Source: Leishmania infantum JPCM5
Lineage: Eukaryota > Euglenozoa > Kinetoplastea > Trypanosomatida > Trypanosomatidae
DNA length: 64,000 nucleotides
Direction: 5' to 3'
Assembly: GCF_000002875.2 (NCBI RefSeq)
Contig: NC_009397.2
Span: forward strand, 250,501 to 314,500
In this document: positions 50,771 to 58,937 of the stretch, one piece after another
Numbering within the stretch: position 1 is the stretch's first letter
Layout of the letters: the number at the start of each line of letters is the position of its first letter
Translations under genes and position numbers: made by a program
Notes under the pieces: model-generated
Told to the model about the DNA's origin: nothing
The model's input: only the letters and a program-made list of their open reading frames with translations
The model's database searches: none

Positions 50771-52222
50771 TCAGAGCGACTTGTAGTGGATGACACGCGC
50801 CCCCTCCTCCTCGTACTCCTTTCGGGAGACGACCAGGTGCTGAAAGACGGCCGTCTGCGCGAGCATGGACCCACCCAGCCACGTGCTATAGGTGCGACAC
50901 GGCATGTCGCGCACCTGGATCGGCACCACCGCCTCGCTGGGGTGGCTTTCCCGGTAGAGCTGCCGCACCTCGGATTCGAGGCGGGCCTTGAGCCCAGGGA
51001 AGGAGGTGGAGCCGCCGGCCAGCACCATGTTGGCGTAGAGCTGCGGCCGCAGCGCCGCCTCGCAGTTGTTGACGGCCGCGAACGGCAGCCAGCTGATCCC
51101 CTTCTCAAAAGATGGGCGGAACAGGTCGCCCATGTCGGTGCGCACCTTGCAGCGGGGCTCGTAGGTGCTGCTATCCTCGCCGTTGCTGTCCATCAGGGCA
51201 AGCAGGGAGTAGTTGAAGAGCACCTCGGCCGTGTCGTAGCGCTCCGCCGTGAGCGGGATGCGCTGCCCGTCGGGGAGCAAGAAGTCTTCGGTGGCACCCA
51301 TCGCGGCCGTGGATGTGAGCCCGCGGTCCACGTCGAGGTGTTTCTCTGCAGCGGATCCAATGAAAGACTCCTTTGCTGTCACGGCCGTGGTTGCGGTGGC
51401 TGAGCTCGCGCTGTCGGCGCTGCCCTTGATTCCTCCGGTGAGTTGCGTGCTTCTGCGGCTGGTCGCGCTCGCGGCAGCCGGAGATACCCTTGCCGAGGTC
51501 CCGGATGCGGGGGTGTAGATGTCGCCGACCGCCCCGCGCTGCGCGTGCGCGCTGGGCTGCACGTAGCACAAATCCTCCTTGGCGCTGTTCAGCAGCTCCT
51601 GCTCGGTCGCCGTGCCGAGAGCGTAGCCCTGCTCGCGAAGCAGTCCGCCCAGGTACCGGGTGAGTGCCGCACCGGCGACGGGGCTCTGCGTGACGTGCCG
51701 CACTAGCGCATAGCCTTCGTGGATGGGGACGGCGTGTGTGACGTCCTTGCCACTGTCCACCACGAGTCCCGTAGTGAGCCCGTAGCTGTACAGACTCAGC
51801 ACCTGGGAGGTGCCGAGGTAGAGCGAGTGCGCGTGGAAGGTCTCCATCATGATCTCCAGCGTTCGCTCACGCTGAGCGGCAGGGGCGTTGACGGGCTGCG
51901 TCAGCAGGAAGCAGTGCGTCTCCGGCGACACGCGCAGCTCGTTGAAGAATAGATGACTCCACAGCTTCTCCACATCGCTCCAATCGTTGATGAAGCCGTT
52001 GCGGATCGGGTGATGCACATCCAGGATACCCTGCTTCAGCAGCGCCTCCTCGCCCACCTCCTGTTCATTCATTCCAGCTGCCATGGCGATACTGCGGTGG
52101 CGTGGGTAGCCGACGAGCGTCGGTACGTCAAGACGCGGCCCCTTCTCGCCGCCAAAGCCGGCGCGGGAATGGAAGGAGCCGCAGTCGAGCACGACCGCCG
52201 CAGTTGACACGTTATAGTCCAT
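50771..52222 (-). CDS. Actin-like (actin-related) protein
   Basis: 483 residues from the ATG at 52222 (MDYNVSTAAVVLDCG); an upstream in-frame ATG at 52453 would add 77 residues that read like UTR. Actin-fold signatures are visible: phosphate-1 loop VVLDCGSFHSRAGFGGE (about residues 10-26), phosphate-2 loop GLVVDSGKDVTHAVPIHEGYAL, adenosine loop MVLAGGSTSFPGLKARL, and the C-terminal LGGSMLAQTAVFQHL with EYEEEGARVIHYKSL. The loops are altered relative to conventional actin, so ATP binding may differ. A Ser/Thr/Ala-rich insertion of about 90 residues follows LCYVQPS (about 220-310), making it longer than actin (about 375). Likely roles for such divergent members are nuclear chromatin-remodelling or dynactin-like complexes; the class is not assignable here. 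Confidence 0.92.
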   Translation of the reverse strand: MDYNVSTAAVVLDCGSFHSRAGFGGEKGPRLDVPTLVGYPRHRSIAMAAGMNEQEVGEEALLKQGILDVHHPIRNGFINDWSDVEKLWSHLFFNELRVSPETHCFLLTQPVNAPAAQRERTLEIMMETFHAHSLYLGTSQVLSLYSYGLTTGLVVDSGKDVTHAVPIHEGYALVRHVTQSPVAGAALTRYLGGLLREQGYALGTATEQELLNSAKEDLCYVQPSAHAQRGAVGDIYTPASGTSARVSPAAASATSRRSTQLTGGIKGSADSASSATATTAVTAKESFIGSAAEKHLDVDRGLTSTAAMGATEDFLLPDGQRIPLTAERYDTAEVLFNYSLLALMDSNGEDSSTYEPRCKVRTDMGDLFRPSFEKGISWLPFAAVNNCEAALRPQLYANMVLAGGSTSFPGLKARLESEVRQLYRESHPSEAVVPIQVRDMPCRTYSTWLGGSMLAQTAVFQHLVVSRKEYEEEGARVIHYKSL

Positions 52223-53054
52223 GGAAGAGGTAGAAAAGGCGCTGCGCACCACTTGTGCCTGTGCCGAAGGAAGGGTAGTTGAGGCGTTCGGGACGCACCA
52301 CAGCTGTAGCGCTGAGCGTTGAAGTCGCGGGAGCGATTCCGGGGGAGCCGTGATCGCTCTGATGTGTGTGTGTGCGCGCGTATGTGACAGAGAAAGACAG
52401 AGAGGAGGTGCGAGGAGATGATGGTGAGGATACGGAGAGAGAGACAGTTGCATGTCATACGCATCGTCGTCGTTACACCGGCCGAGGCGCGCGTGTGTCT
52501 TATCTACAGCAACAGGAAGGCCGGCGATGCTGTTTCAATGAGAGATGGCGAGAGAGAGCGACGCACGCGAGCTTGCCTGGCTGTGACGTATGTCTACATG
52601 TACATGTGTGTATGCGCTTCGATACCGGTGACGCGGATGGTGGGCGTGAGAGAGAGGAGCGCTGATAGCGGTCATGCCGGCGTCATTGGCGACCCTTGGT
52701 GTGCGTGTGTGTGGAGGGGGGAGGGGATCGAAGTACATCACCAAGCGGCGCACTAACCGATGCGATCATCGGCACAAGGTGGAACACGCACACGCACACA
52801 CATGCCGTGCTGGTATGCAGCCGCAGCACTTCCAGCAACTATACATTATCGTACGCGGTGCTGGCAAGGACGAAGGACAGAGGCGGGAGAGAGAGACGGG
52901 AGGAGGTCGACCTTGGCGGGAGGGGCGGGCGGGAGGTGCATGCAGATCTGCGCGGCTGTGCGCGTCCGACGAGGCAGCTTCGATACCGTCTCTCTACAAA
53001 ATCCTTACTTCCTTTTCGAACATATATATATATATATATATTCGCCTCGTGGCC
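52223..53054. other. Intergenic region
   Basis: No gene seen. GT-rich sequence lies at 52361-52381 upstream of the actin-like start, and a TA tract at 53022-53041 next to the katanin-like stop. Confidence 0.8.
53022..53041. repeat. (AT)10 microsatellite
   Basis: Perfect AT tract beginning 14 bases past the stop codon of the katanin-like gene, so within its 3' UTR. Confidence 0.95.
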
Positions 53055-54752
53055 TTAAGTGGATAGCCCGGAGCCGTGCTCGCGCGTCCACACATCGTAC
53101 TTGTCGAGGTCTGCTGCCCGGACACTGCTGCGGGTGCACGCAACACTCGCTTGCACATCCTCGAGCGTCGCGGCTGGCGGCTTCAGCGGCTCGCTCGGAA
53201 GCCGCACGTGCGCGTTGCGGTCGTTGCCTGCAGCCTCAAGCTGAGAAATGAGCTTCCGCACCGGCCGCATCATGGCCTCACGGCAGACGACGTCGATGTC
53301 AGCACCGGACATGCCCTCCGTTAGCGCGGCGCACGCCTCATAGTCCGCGTCGGATGCGAAGGAGTTGGGCAGCAGGCGGCGGAACATGAGAACGCGAGCG
53401 TCGCGCGTCGGAAGCGAAACGAGGATGCGCTTCTCCAGCCGGCGCAGCATCGCCGTGTCGAGGTCCCATGGCACGTTGCTCGCCGCTAGCACAAACACCA
53501 CCTCGCCGCCACGCCGCTTGGAGAGGCCATCCATCTGTGTCAGCAGCTCCGTCTTCATGCGGCGTGACCCCTCGTGCTCGCCGTCGCTCGACCTTGCGGA
53601 CATCAAGGAGTCGATCTCATCGATAAAGATAGTGCTTGGCGCGTAGTGGACGGCGAGGTCGAAGAGCATGCGGACGAGCTTCTCCGAGTCACCGCGCCAC
53701 TTGGACACGACGGAGGAGGCGGCTATGTTGAAGAAGGTCGTGCGGCACTCCGTCGCGACGGCCTTGGCGAGGAGCGTCTTGCCGGTGCCGGGCGGGCCAA
53801 AGAGAAGAATCCCTTTCCACGGGCGCAGGATGCCCTGGAACAGCTCCGGGTACTTGACCGGCATCACCACGGCCTCTTGCAGGAGGTGCTTGGCGCTTTC
53901 CAAGTCGGCAATGTCGCGCCAACGCACGGATGGGTTGACGTCGAGAATCTCGCGCAGGATCGTGGCGGCCAGCTCGTTCAACTCGTTCGTCGGAAACGGC
54001 GGCAGCGGCTTCAGTATGCGGCGGCTCATCAAGGGCCCGAGGGGGTCCTCTGCAGCATCATCGGAGCCCTCACCATCCCTGCCAATGCCTCTTCGACCCT
54101 TCTCGCCTTCGCGCCCGGAGTTGTGGGCGGCAGCGGACTCGCCCTGGAGAGACAACCCAAGCGCGCTGGTGCCCCCGTTGGGCGCCGCGGCGAGCTTGTC
54201 GCCGTTCGCTGAGCCGCTGTCGCCGTTCGCCTGCACATGGCTGAGCGCGCGCGCGAGGTTCGTTGGCCGCAGGTGCGGCGGCGGCTTTCCTACAGAGGAC
54301 AACGAGGCTGGCGATGACGACGAGGTCGCGGCACGAGGAGCAGGCGCGCCTTTGCGCGTCCGTGAGAGCATCCGCTCTCCGCTTTCAGAGCCGACGCCGC
54401 CAACGCCGTCGGCGTCATCGCTGCTGCCGCCGCGAACGCGGTACAGCTTCGGCGCGCGCTGGCATTTGAAGGCGTAGTACTCCTCGTAATCCTGGACAAC
54501 AGACAGCAAGTCGATGTTGTCAGCGGCGCTGAACTGAGTGAGGGAGATGCGGCTTTCCTGCTGGAGCGCCTGCAGAGTTTGTTGGTACCCCTGCTCCAGC
54601 AGGAACTGCTCGACGAGCACGATGACGCCCTTGACTCGTCGAGCGCGCAGCTTCTCTTCCTCCTCGCGGGCGAGCTGCTGCGCCTTCATGTGCGCTAAAC
54701 TCGAGCCCGGCGCCGGCGCTGCCGTGCTCGAGAGTGGTTGCAAGTGACGCAT
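53055..54752 (-). CDS. Katanin p60-like AAA ATPase with LisH domain (KATNAL2 type)
   Basis: 565 residues from the ATG at 54752 (MRHLQPLSSTAAP). A LisH-like motif lies at about residues 41-74 (VLVEQFLLEQGYQQTLQAL). A disordered linker follows, then the AAA module: VRWRDIADLESAK, Walker A GPPGTGKT (about 316-323), pore loop SKWRGDSEKL, Walker B IFIDEID (about 374-380), the second-region NVPWDLDTAMLRRLEKRI, sensor GMSGADIDVVCREA, and the terminal helix DKYDVWTREHGSG. These match katanin-type microtubule-severing ATPases; a LisH domain on p60 is characteristic of the KATNAL2 branch, which lacks the usual p60 N-terminal domain. It is expected to sever or remodel microtubules of the subpellicular array, spindle or flagellum. 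All catalytic motifs look intact. Confidence 0.94.
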   Translation of the reverse strand: MRHLQPLSSTAAPAPGSSLAHMKAQQLAREEEEKLRARRVKGVIVLVEQFLLEQGYQQTLQALQQESRISLTQFSAADNIDLLSVVQDYEEYYAFKCQRAPKLYRVRGGSSDDADGVGGVGSESGERMLSRTRKGAPAPRAATSSSSPASLSSVGKPPPHLRPTNLARALSHVQANGDSGSANGDKLAAAPNGGTSALGLSLQGESAAAHNSGREGEKGRRGIGRDGEGSDDAAEDPLGPLMSRRILKPLPPFPTNELNELAATILREILDVNPSVRWRDIADLESAKHLLQEAVVMPVKYPELFQGILRPWKGILLFGPPGTGKTLLAKAVATECRTTFFNIAASSVVSKWRGDSEKLVRMLFDLAVHYAPSTIFIDEIDSLMSARSSDGEHEGSRRMKTELLTQMDGLSKRRGGEVVFVLAASNVPWDLDTAMLRRLEKRILVSLPTRDARVLMFRRLLPNSFASDADYEACAALTEGMSGADIDVVCREAMMRPVRKLISQLEAAGNDRNAHVRLPSEPLKPPAATLEDVQASVACTRSSVRAADLDKYDVWTREHGSGLST

Positions 54753-56084
54753 CGTGTGCGCGTGCGTGTGCCGCTGCACCCCCTCCACCCTACCCCTGCT
54801 TTTACGCCCTCGACTCTCTACAGCGCCGTGGGTCTCGGCGCGTTGCTCCCTCCGCTATGGAAGGCAGACGATCTTGCGCCTGCTGTGTAGGTGTAGATGT
54901 GTGCGGGTGCTTGTGGAGGGTGAGGTGGACCGTGGCCGTGGTGACGAGGTTAAGAGGTGCACATACTTACCACTGTTGAGGGCGCCCGAAGGCGCCAGAG
55001 GAAGAGGGGGTGGGGAGGCTCTCAAGAGGACAGCTTTCACAGACGTTGCTTCATCAGGACCAGCGCTTGCCATCCTGCTTCTCGTATCACGCGTGTGTCT
55101 GCCATCCGAGCTGCTCAAGGCCACGCAAAGGAAGAGGGCAAGAGAGCGCTGAGTGACCGGCGCCCTTGCATCTGCCTCCGGCTGTCCTCCCTTAACCCCC
55201 CCCTCCACCGTCCCCGCCGCCGCGCCCACATGAATACTTCGGCAACCGACGTGGAAGCGTCAACAGTTATCATGACCACATGCACAAGCCACAGCCACAC
55301 ACACACACATACACACACGGTGCCTGTGTGTGTATGTGGCCTCGCGAAGCTTTCGTATATATGTAGTTTGCTGTGCATTCTTTTTACCGTGCGGGCTTCC
55401 TTATAAGCTTGAAGGAGGAGAGAGTGTGTTGGGTGGTGGCGGCGGCCCCATTCCGCAACGCGATGCAGTTGTGCATCTGCCCACAACCACAGACACACAC
55501 AGACACACACACACACACACACACACATACCCGAGAGACGCATGACATGCATTACGCAGACAACCACACGAAAGCGAGCGAGCGAGAGGAAAGCGCAGCG
55601 GCACGTTGCTGGAGCACAACAAAATCAAGCGCGCGCACACACGCACACTGCCGTATTGATGTAAATCCTCACGACGCGGAGGAAACAGAATGAGGGGGAG
55701 GGGGCCGCCCGCCACCTCCGTAAGAGGAAACCGTCTCGCCGAAGAGTCAGATCCACCCCATAATCACAAGACAGAGTCGCTCACAAGATGTCCAAGGACA
55801 GCCAGCCTTACCGCCGCTACATCGCCACAGCCCATACACAGTGCTGCCAACGGGAGCAGACGAAGGCTTCTGGCCAAGCCAGACATACAGGCAGAAACAC
55901 CGGGGAGGGGATATGCAGGAGCATCGTACGCTGCAACGTCATCCGCCCGTCATCCCTTCCCTTCCCCTCCGCCCGCCCCCGTACACACACTAGCTTTTAT
56001 CTTCATCCATCGCCGCCGGCATTCGCAACCCACCCGCTCCTTCCAGCGGAAGGCGGCGGCGGGGAGGGGGGTGGTACACTGCGC
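54753..56084. other. Intergenic region
   Basis: No gene seen. GT-rich sequence abuts the katanin-like start, and CA tracts occur at about 55296-55318 and 55503-55528. Confidence 0.78.
55503..55528. repeat. (CA)n microsatellite
   Basis: Uninterrupted CA dinucleotides in the gap between the katanin-like gene and the 643-residue mitochondrial-type gene. Confidence 0.95.
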
Positions 56085-58016
56085 TTACGCCTTGGGCAGC
56101 TTCGTCTCCATAACCGGGGCAAGCGTGACGAGATCGGCCAGCACCCACTTGTGCGATTGGTCCATGTACATGCACATGAGCTTGCGCGTCGCCGGCGGGG
56201 TCTGCGAGACGTCATCCGGGATGCCGATCATACGCCCAATCGCCTTGGAAAACATGAACTCCACCGGCTTCCCTGTCACCATGCGCATAAAGAAGTCGAG
56301 AAAGCTCGCCAGCGGCTTCGGGCTGTTCGACGCGAACACGCGCGCCGCCGCGATGCGCTCGTACTCGTTCTCGTAGCCGACGATGCGCTTGTAGAACCAC
56401 TCAAAGTTGCAGGCGAACCGCTCCGGTGGCACGACAACGTCCACGGTGAGCAGTGCGCAGGCATGGGCCGAGGCAGGAATCGGCGGCAGCATATTGCCGT
56501 TCACCTTGATGTACACAGAGTGCGCCTCCTCCTCCTCCTCCGAGCTTTCTTTGGGCGCTGCCGTCTTCGCGGTGACCTCGTCAGGCACCGCTGTCTCAGC
56601 GACCGTTGCCGTGCTTGCACTCTTCGAAAAGCCTTTGGGCTTCACGCAAGTGACTTGAATGCGTGACGCGGTGCCGGGCGACTTCGCGCTATCCGCAGTT
56701 GATGCCCCGCCGGCACCAGCAGAGGCCGAGTTCCCTCCACTGTGCCTTGCCTGGTTCGCAGACGCTGCCGCTGCCGCGGCTGCGGTGTTGGCAGCCGTGG
56801 AGCCGGTCGGCGTAAGCGTGCGCGTGGCTTTGTTCACGACGAATGTGTGCTCCTCTGCCGTGGTGCGGTGCGCGTTGGCGTCCGTGTCGGTGTGCACCTG
56901 AATCATGCCGGTGTCAAAGTCATCCTCGTCCACCTTGCCGGCCGCGTCCGCCTTCTGCGCACTCCCTGCAGCACCACTGCCGGCCACGTTTGCAGGGTCC
57001 AGCTTTCGCAGGTAGTCATTGTTGAAGGTCACGTCCACCTCGGCGCCGATATTGTCGGAGTTAAAGTACATGCGTGCCTTGCCCAAGCGGGCGAAGATGA
57101 CCAGCTTCGAGTCCAGCACGTAGTCCGCCGGCGAGGCGATGCTGCTCAGGTTCACCTGCTTGTCTTTATGCAGAAGCCAAATCTTGAAGATGGACTCCGC
57201 CAAGTGCCGCGAGACAGGGATGAGGGAGACGATCGTAGAGACAACGCTACGAACGAGCGAGTCCTGCAGCTTCGTCTTGGTAGAGGAAGAGGAGTCGTCC
57301 TTGCCGTCCGCCTCCGCTTTCGACGCCAGCAATGCCGCCGCCGCGTCGCAGCGACTCTCGGGCTTAAACTCCTTGTCTAGCAGCTTCGCCGCCTCATGCG
57401 CGGCGGCAATCATCTTGGTCGACTCGGTCCTCCCTGCCAGCGGCTGCACGTGCTCGAGAAAGGCGCTGATGACGACGGCGAGGCTGTAGTAGGCCTGCTT
57501 CGCACCGATGAGAAACTCCTCCTGGGTGCAGCCGTTGACGCTCTTGGAGAAATTGTTGAAGGCGCGCACCAGCTCGTCGTCCTCGGTGAGCTTGATACCA
57601 ATGGTGCGGATGCCAGAGGTGGCAGCACCGCCGCCGTTCGCCGCTGCCGCGGAGAGCTGCTCTTGCTGCTCCACGCTGCCTTGCGCACGGGTGGCGGCGC
57701 CGGCATTATTTTCGTTGGCTGCGAAATATCGTACCGCCTTGGCGGTCGCCGTGCGGGGTGTTGTGGACACTGCTGCCGCCGCAGCTTGCTTGCCCTTGCC
57801 AGCACTGCCCTTTTCCTCCCCACTACGGGACGCGTAGCAGCGACGCTGCTGATACATCGGCTGACAGCATGGAGGCAGGAGCGAGGCAACCGCGGAGGTC
57901 GAGGCTTTGCTGGGCGCCCACATCGCGCTCGGCATCTGCGCCACGACAGGGGACACCGAGAGAGAGGCCGCCGCACGTCCCATGGACGCCGCCATGCAAG
58001 TGAGACGCCGGAGCAT
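56085..58016 (-). CDS. Predicted mitochondrial protein of unknown function (643 residues)
   Basis: Start ATG at 58016; the N-terminus (MLRRLTCMAASMGRAAASLS) is Arg/Ser/Ala-rich without acidic residues and resembles a mitochondrial presequence. After a low-complexity segment, an ordered block begins near residue 135 (IRTIGIKLTEDDELVRAFNNF) and continues to about 345, including VSLIPVSRHLAESIFKIW and a segment FARLGKARMYFNSDNIGAEV. An Ala/Thr/Ser-rich linker follows, with an acidic patch (ESSEEEEEAH). The C-terminal 130 residues are ordered again (FEWFYKRIVGYENEYERI, YMDQSHKWVLADLVTLAP). No family is recognised. The two-block layout could fit a kinetoplastid-specific mitoribosomal, import or RNA-processing factor, but nothing specific supports one over the others. 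Confidence 0.85.
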   Translation of the reverse strand: MLRRLTCMAASMGRAAASLSVSPVVAQMPSAMWAPSKASTSAVASLLPPCCQPMYQQRRCYASRSGEEKGSAGKGKQAAAAAVSTTPRTATAKAVRYFAANENNAGAATRAQGSVEQQEQLSAAAANGGGAATSGIRTIGIKLTEDDELVRAFNNFSKSVNGCTQEEFLIGAKQAYYSLAVVISAFLEHVQPLAGRTESTKMIAAAHEAAKLLDKEFKPESRCDAAAALLASKAEADGKDDSSSSTKTKLQDSLVRSVVSTIVSLIPVSRHLAESIFKIWLLHKDKQVNLSSIASPADYVLDSKLVIFARLGKARMYFNSDNIGAEVDVTFNNDYLRKLDPANVAGSGAAGSAQKADAAGKVDEDDFDTGMIQVHTDTDANAHRTTAEEHTFVVNKATRTLTPTGSTAANTAAAAAAASANQARHSGGNSASAGAGGASTADSAKSPGTASRIQVTCVKPKGFSKSASTATVAETAVPDEVTAKTAAPKESSEEEEEAHSVYIKVNGNMLPPIPASAHACALLTVDVVVPPERFACNFEWFYKRIVGYENEYERIAAARVFASNSPKPLASFLDFFMRMVTGKPVEFMFSKAIGRMIGIPDDVSQTPPATRKLMCMYMDQSHKWVLADLVTLAPVMETKLPKA

Positions 58017-58937
58017 GTTACGAAACGAAGGAGGAGGAGAACGAAACGCGACTACGCGGTATGCTCTCTAGCCCCGCGCCCTCTGCTGTGCCTGTGTCTC
58101 GATGTGTATGCCGGCGTCTTGGGGAGGAAGCGGTGGGGAGGGGGGGGCGATGTGGTTGATGATTGTCGCTGAGGCAGACTCGCGAGTAATACGCGCAGAC
58201 GAGAGGGGTGGGGGTGGGGGGGGGGCAGCAAACAACGGCGCCGGTGCAGACGCGGTGGCTCGCCCTCTCGTTATATACGTATTTGGAGGGGGAAGGGGGG
58301 CTCGTTCGCTCGCTGTTGTTGTTGCGGCTGCTTGCTGCCTTCGATTCAGGAGTTGGCGTGCGCGTCGACGTATGTGAGACACACATGCGAAACACACCTT
58401 CGCACAACGAGCCGGAAAGATAGCGAGGGAGGGAGGGAGGAAGAGCGAAGATGTTGGATACCGACCATGTCCATTTCTACGTCATACAGCACTACCTGGG
58501 CGTCAAGTCGAGCCCACTCCCTCCATCCGCGTGGTGCGAAGCAGCAGCAGACACACACGCCGGTAGAGCAGGTGACCTCACAGCCGCACCCATTTTGCCG
58601 GCCGCCACGCGGCGCACGCCCCTCTTCTGGGTGGCACTCAGGCCTCCCCACACCAGCAGTGGGCCCTGTGATACGACCGCAAGGAGGGGCGTGCCCTCCC
58701 CTCACTCCTCAACGTCATCAAGGCGAATAGAGCGATGTCAATGAACAACAACAAAAAAAGAAACGAAGAAGGTGGCGTGCCTGCGTGCGCTGGTGGGGCA
58801 AGCAACGACAGTCGCGGACTCACAGAGGCACACCATTGCGCCTATCCGCCACGAGCAAGCACTGAGAACGGCCAAGCACATACGCAAGAGGCAGAGTGCC
58901 ACTCTGCACCCGCCCAACAGGAATTGAATAGGCCGAC
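58017..58937. other. Intergenic region
   Basis: No gene seen. A G-rich stretch lies at 58204-58229, with GGA-rich runs at 58427-58442. A short TA patch is at 58270-58280. Confidence 0.8.

Noticed and set aside
52223..52453. N-terminal extension of the actin-like protein to ATG 52453
   Set aside because: The extra 77 residues are His/Leu/Ser-rich and read through a TG tract; the actin fold begins directly after the ATG at 52222.
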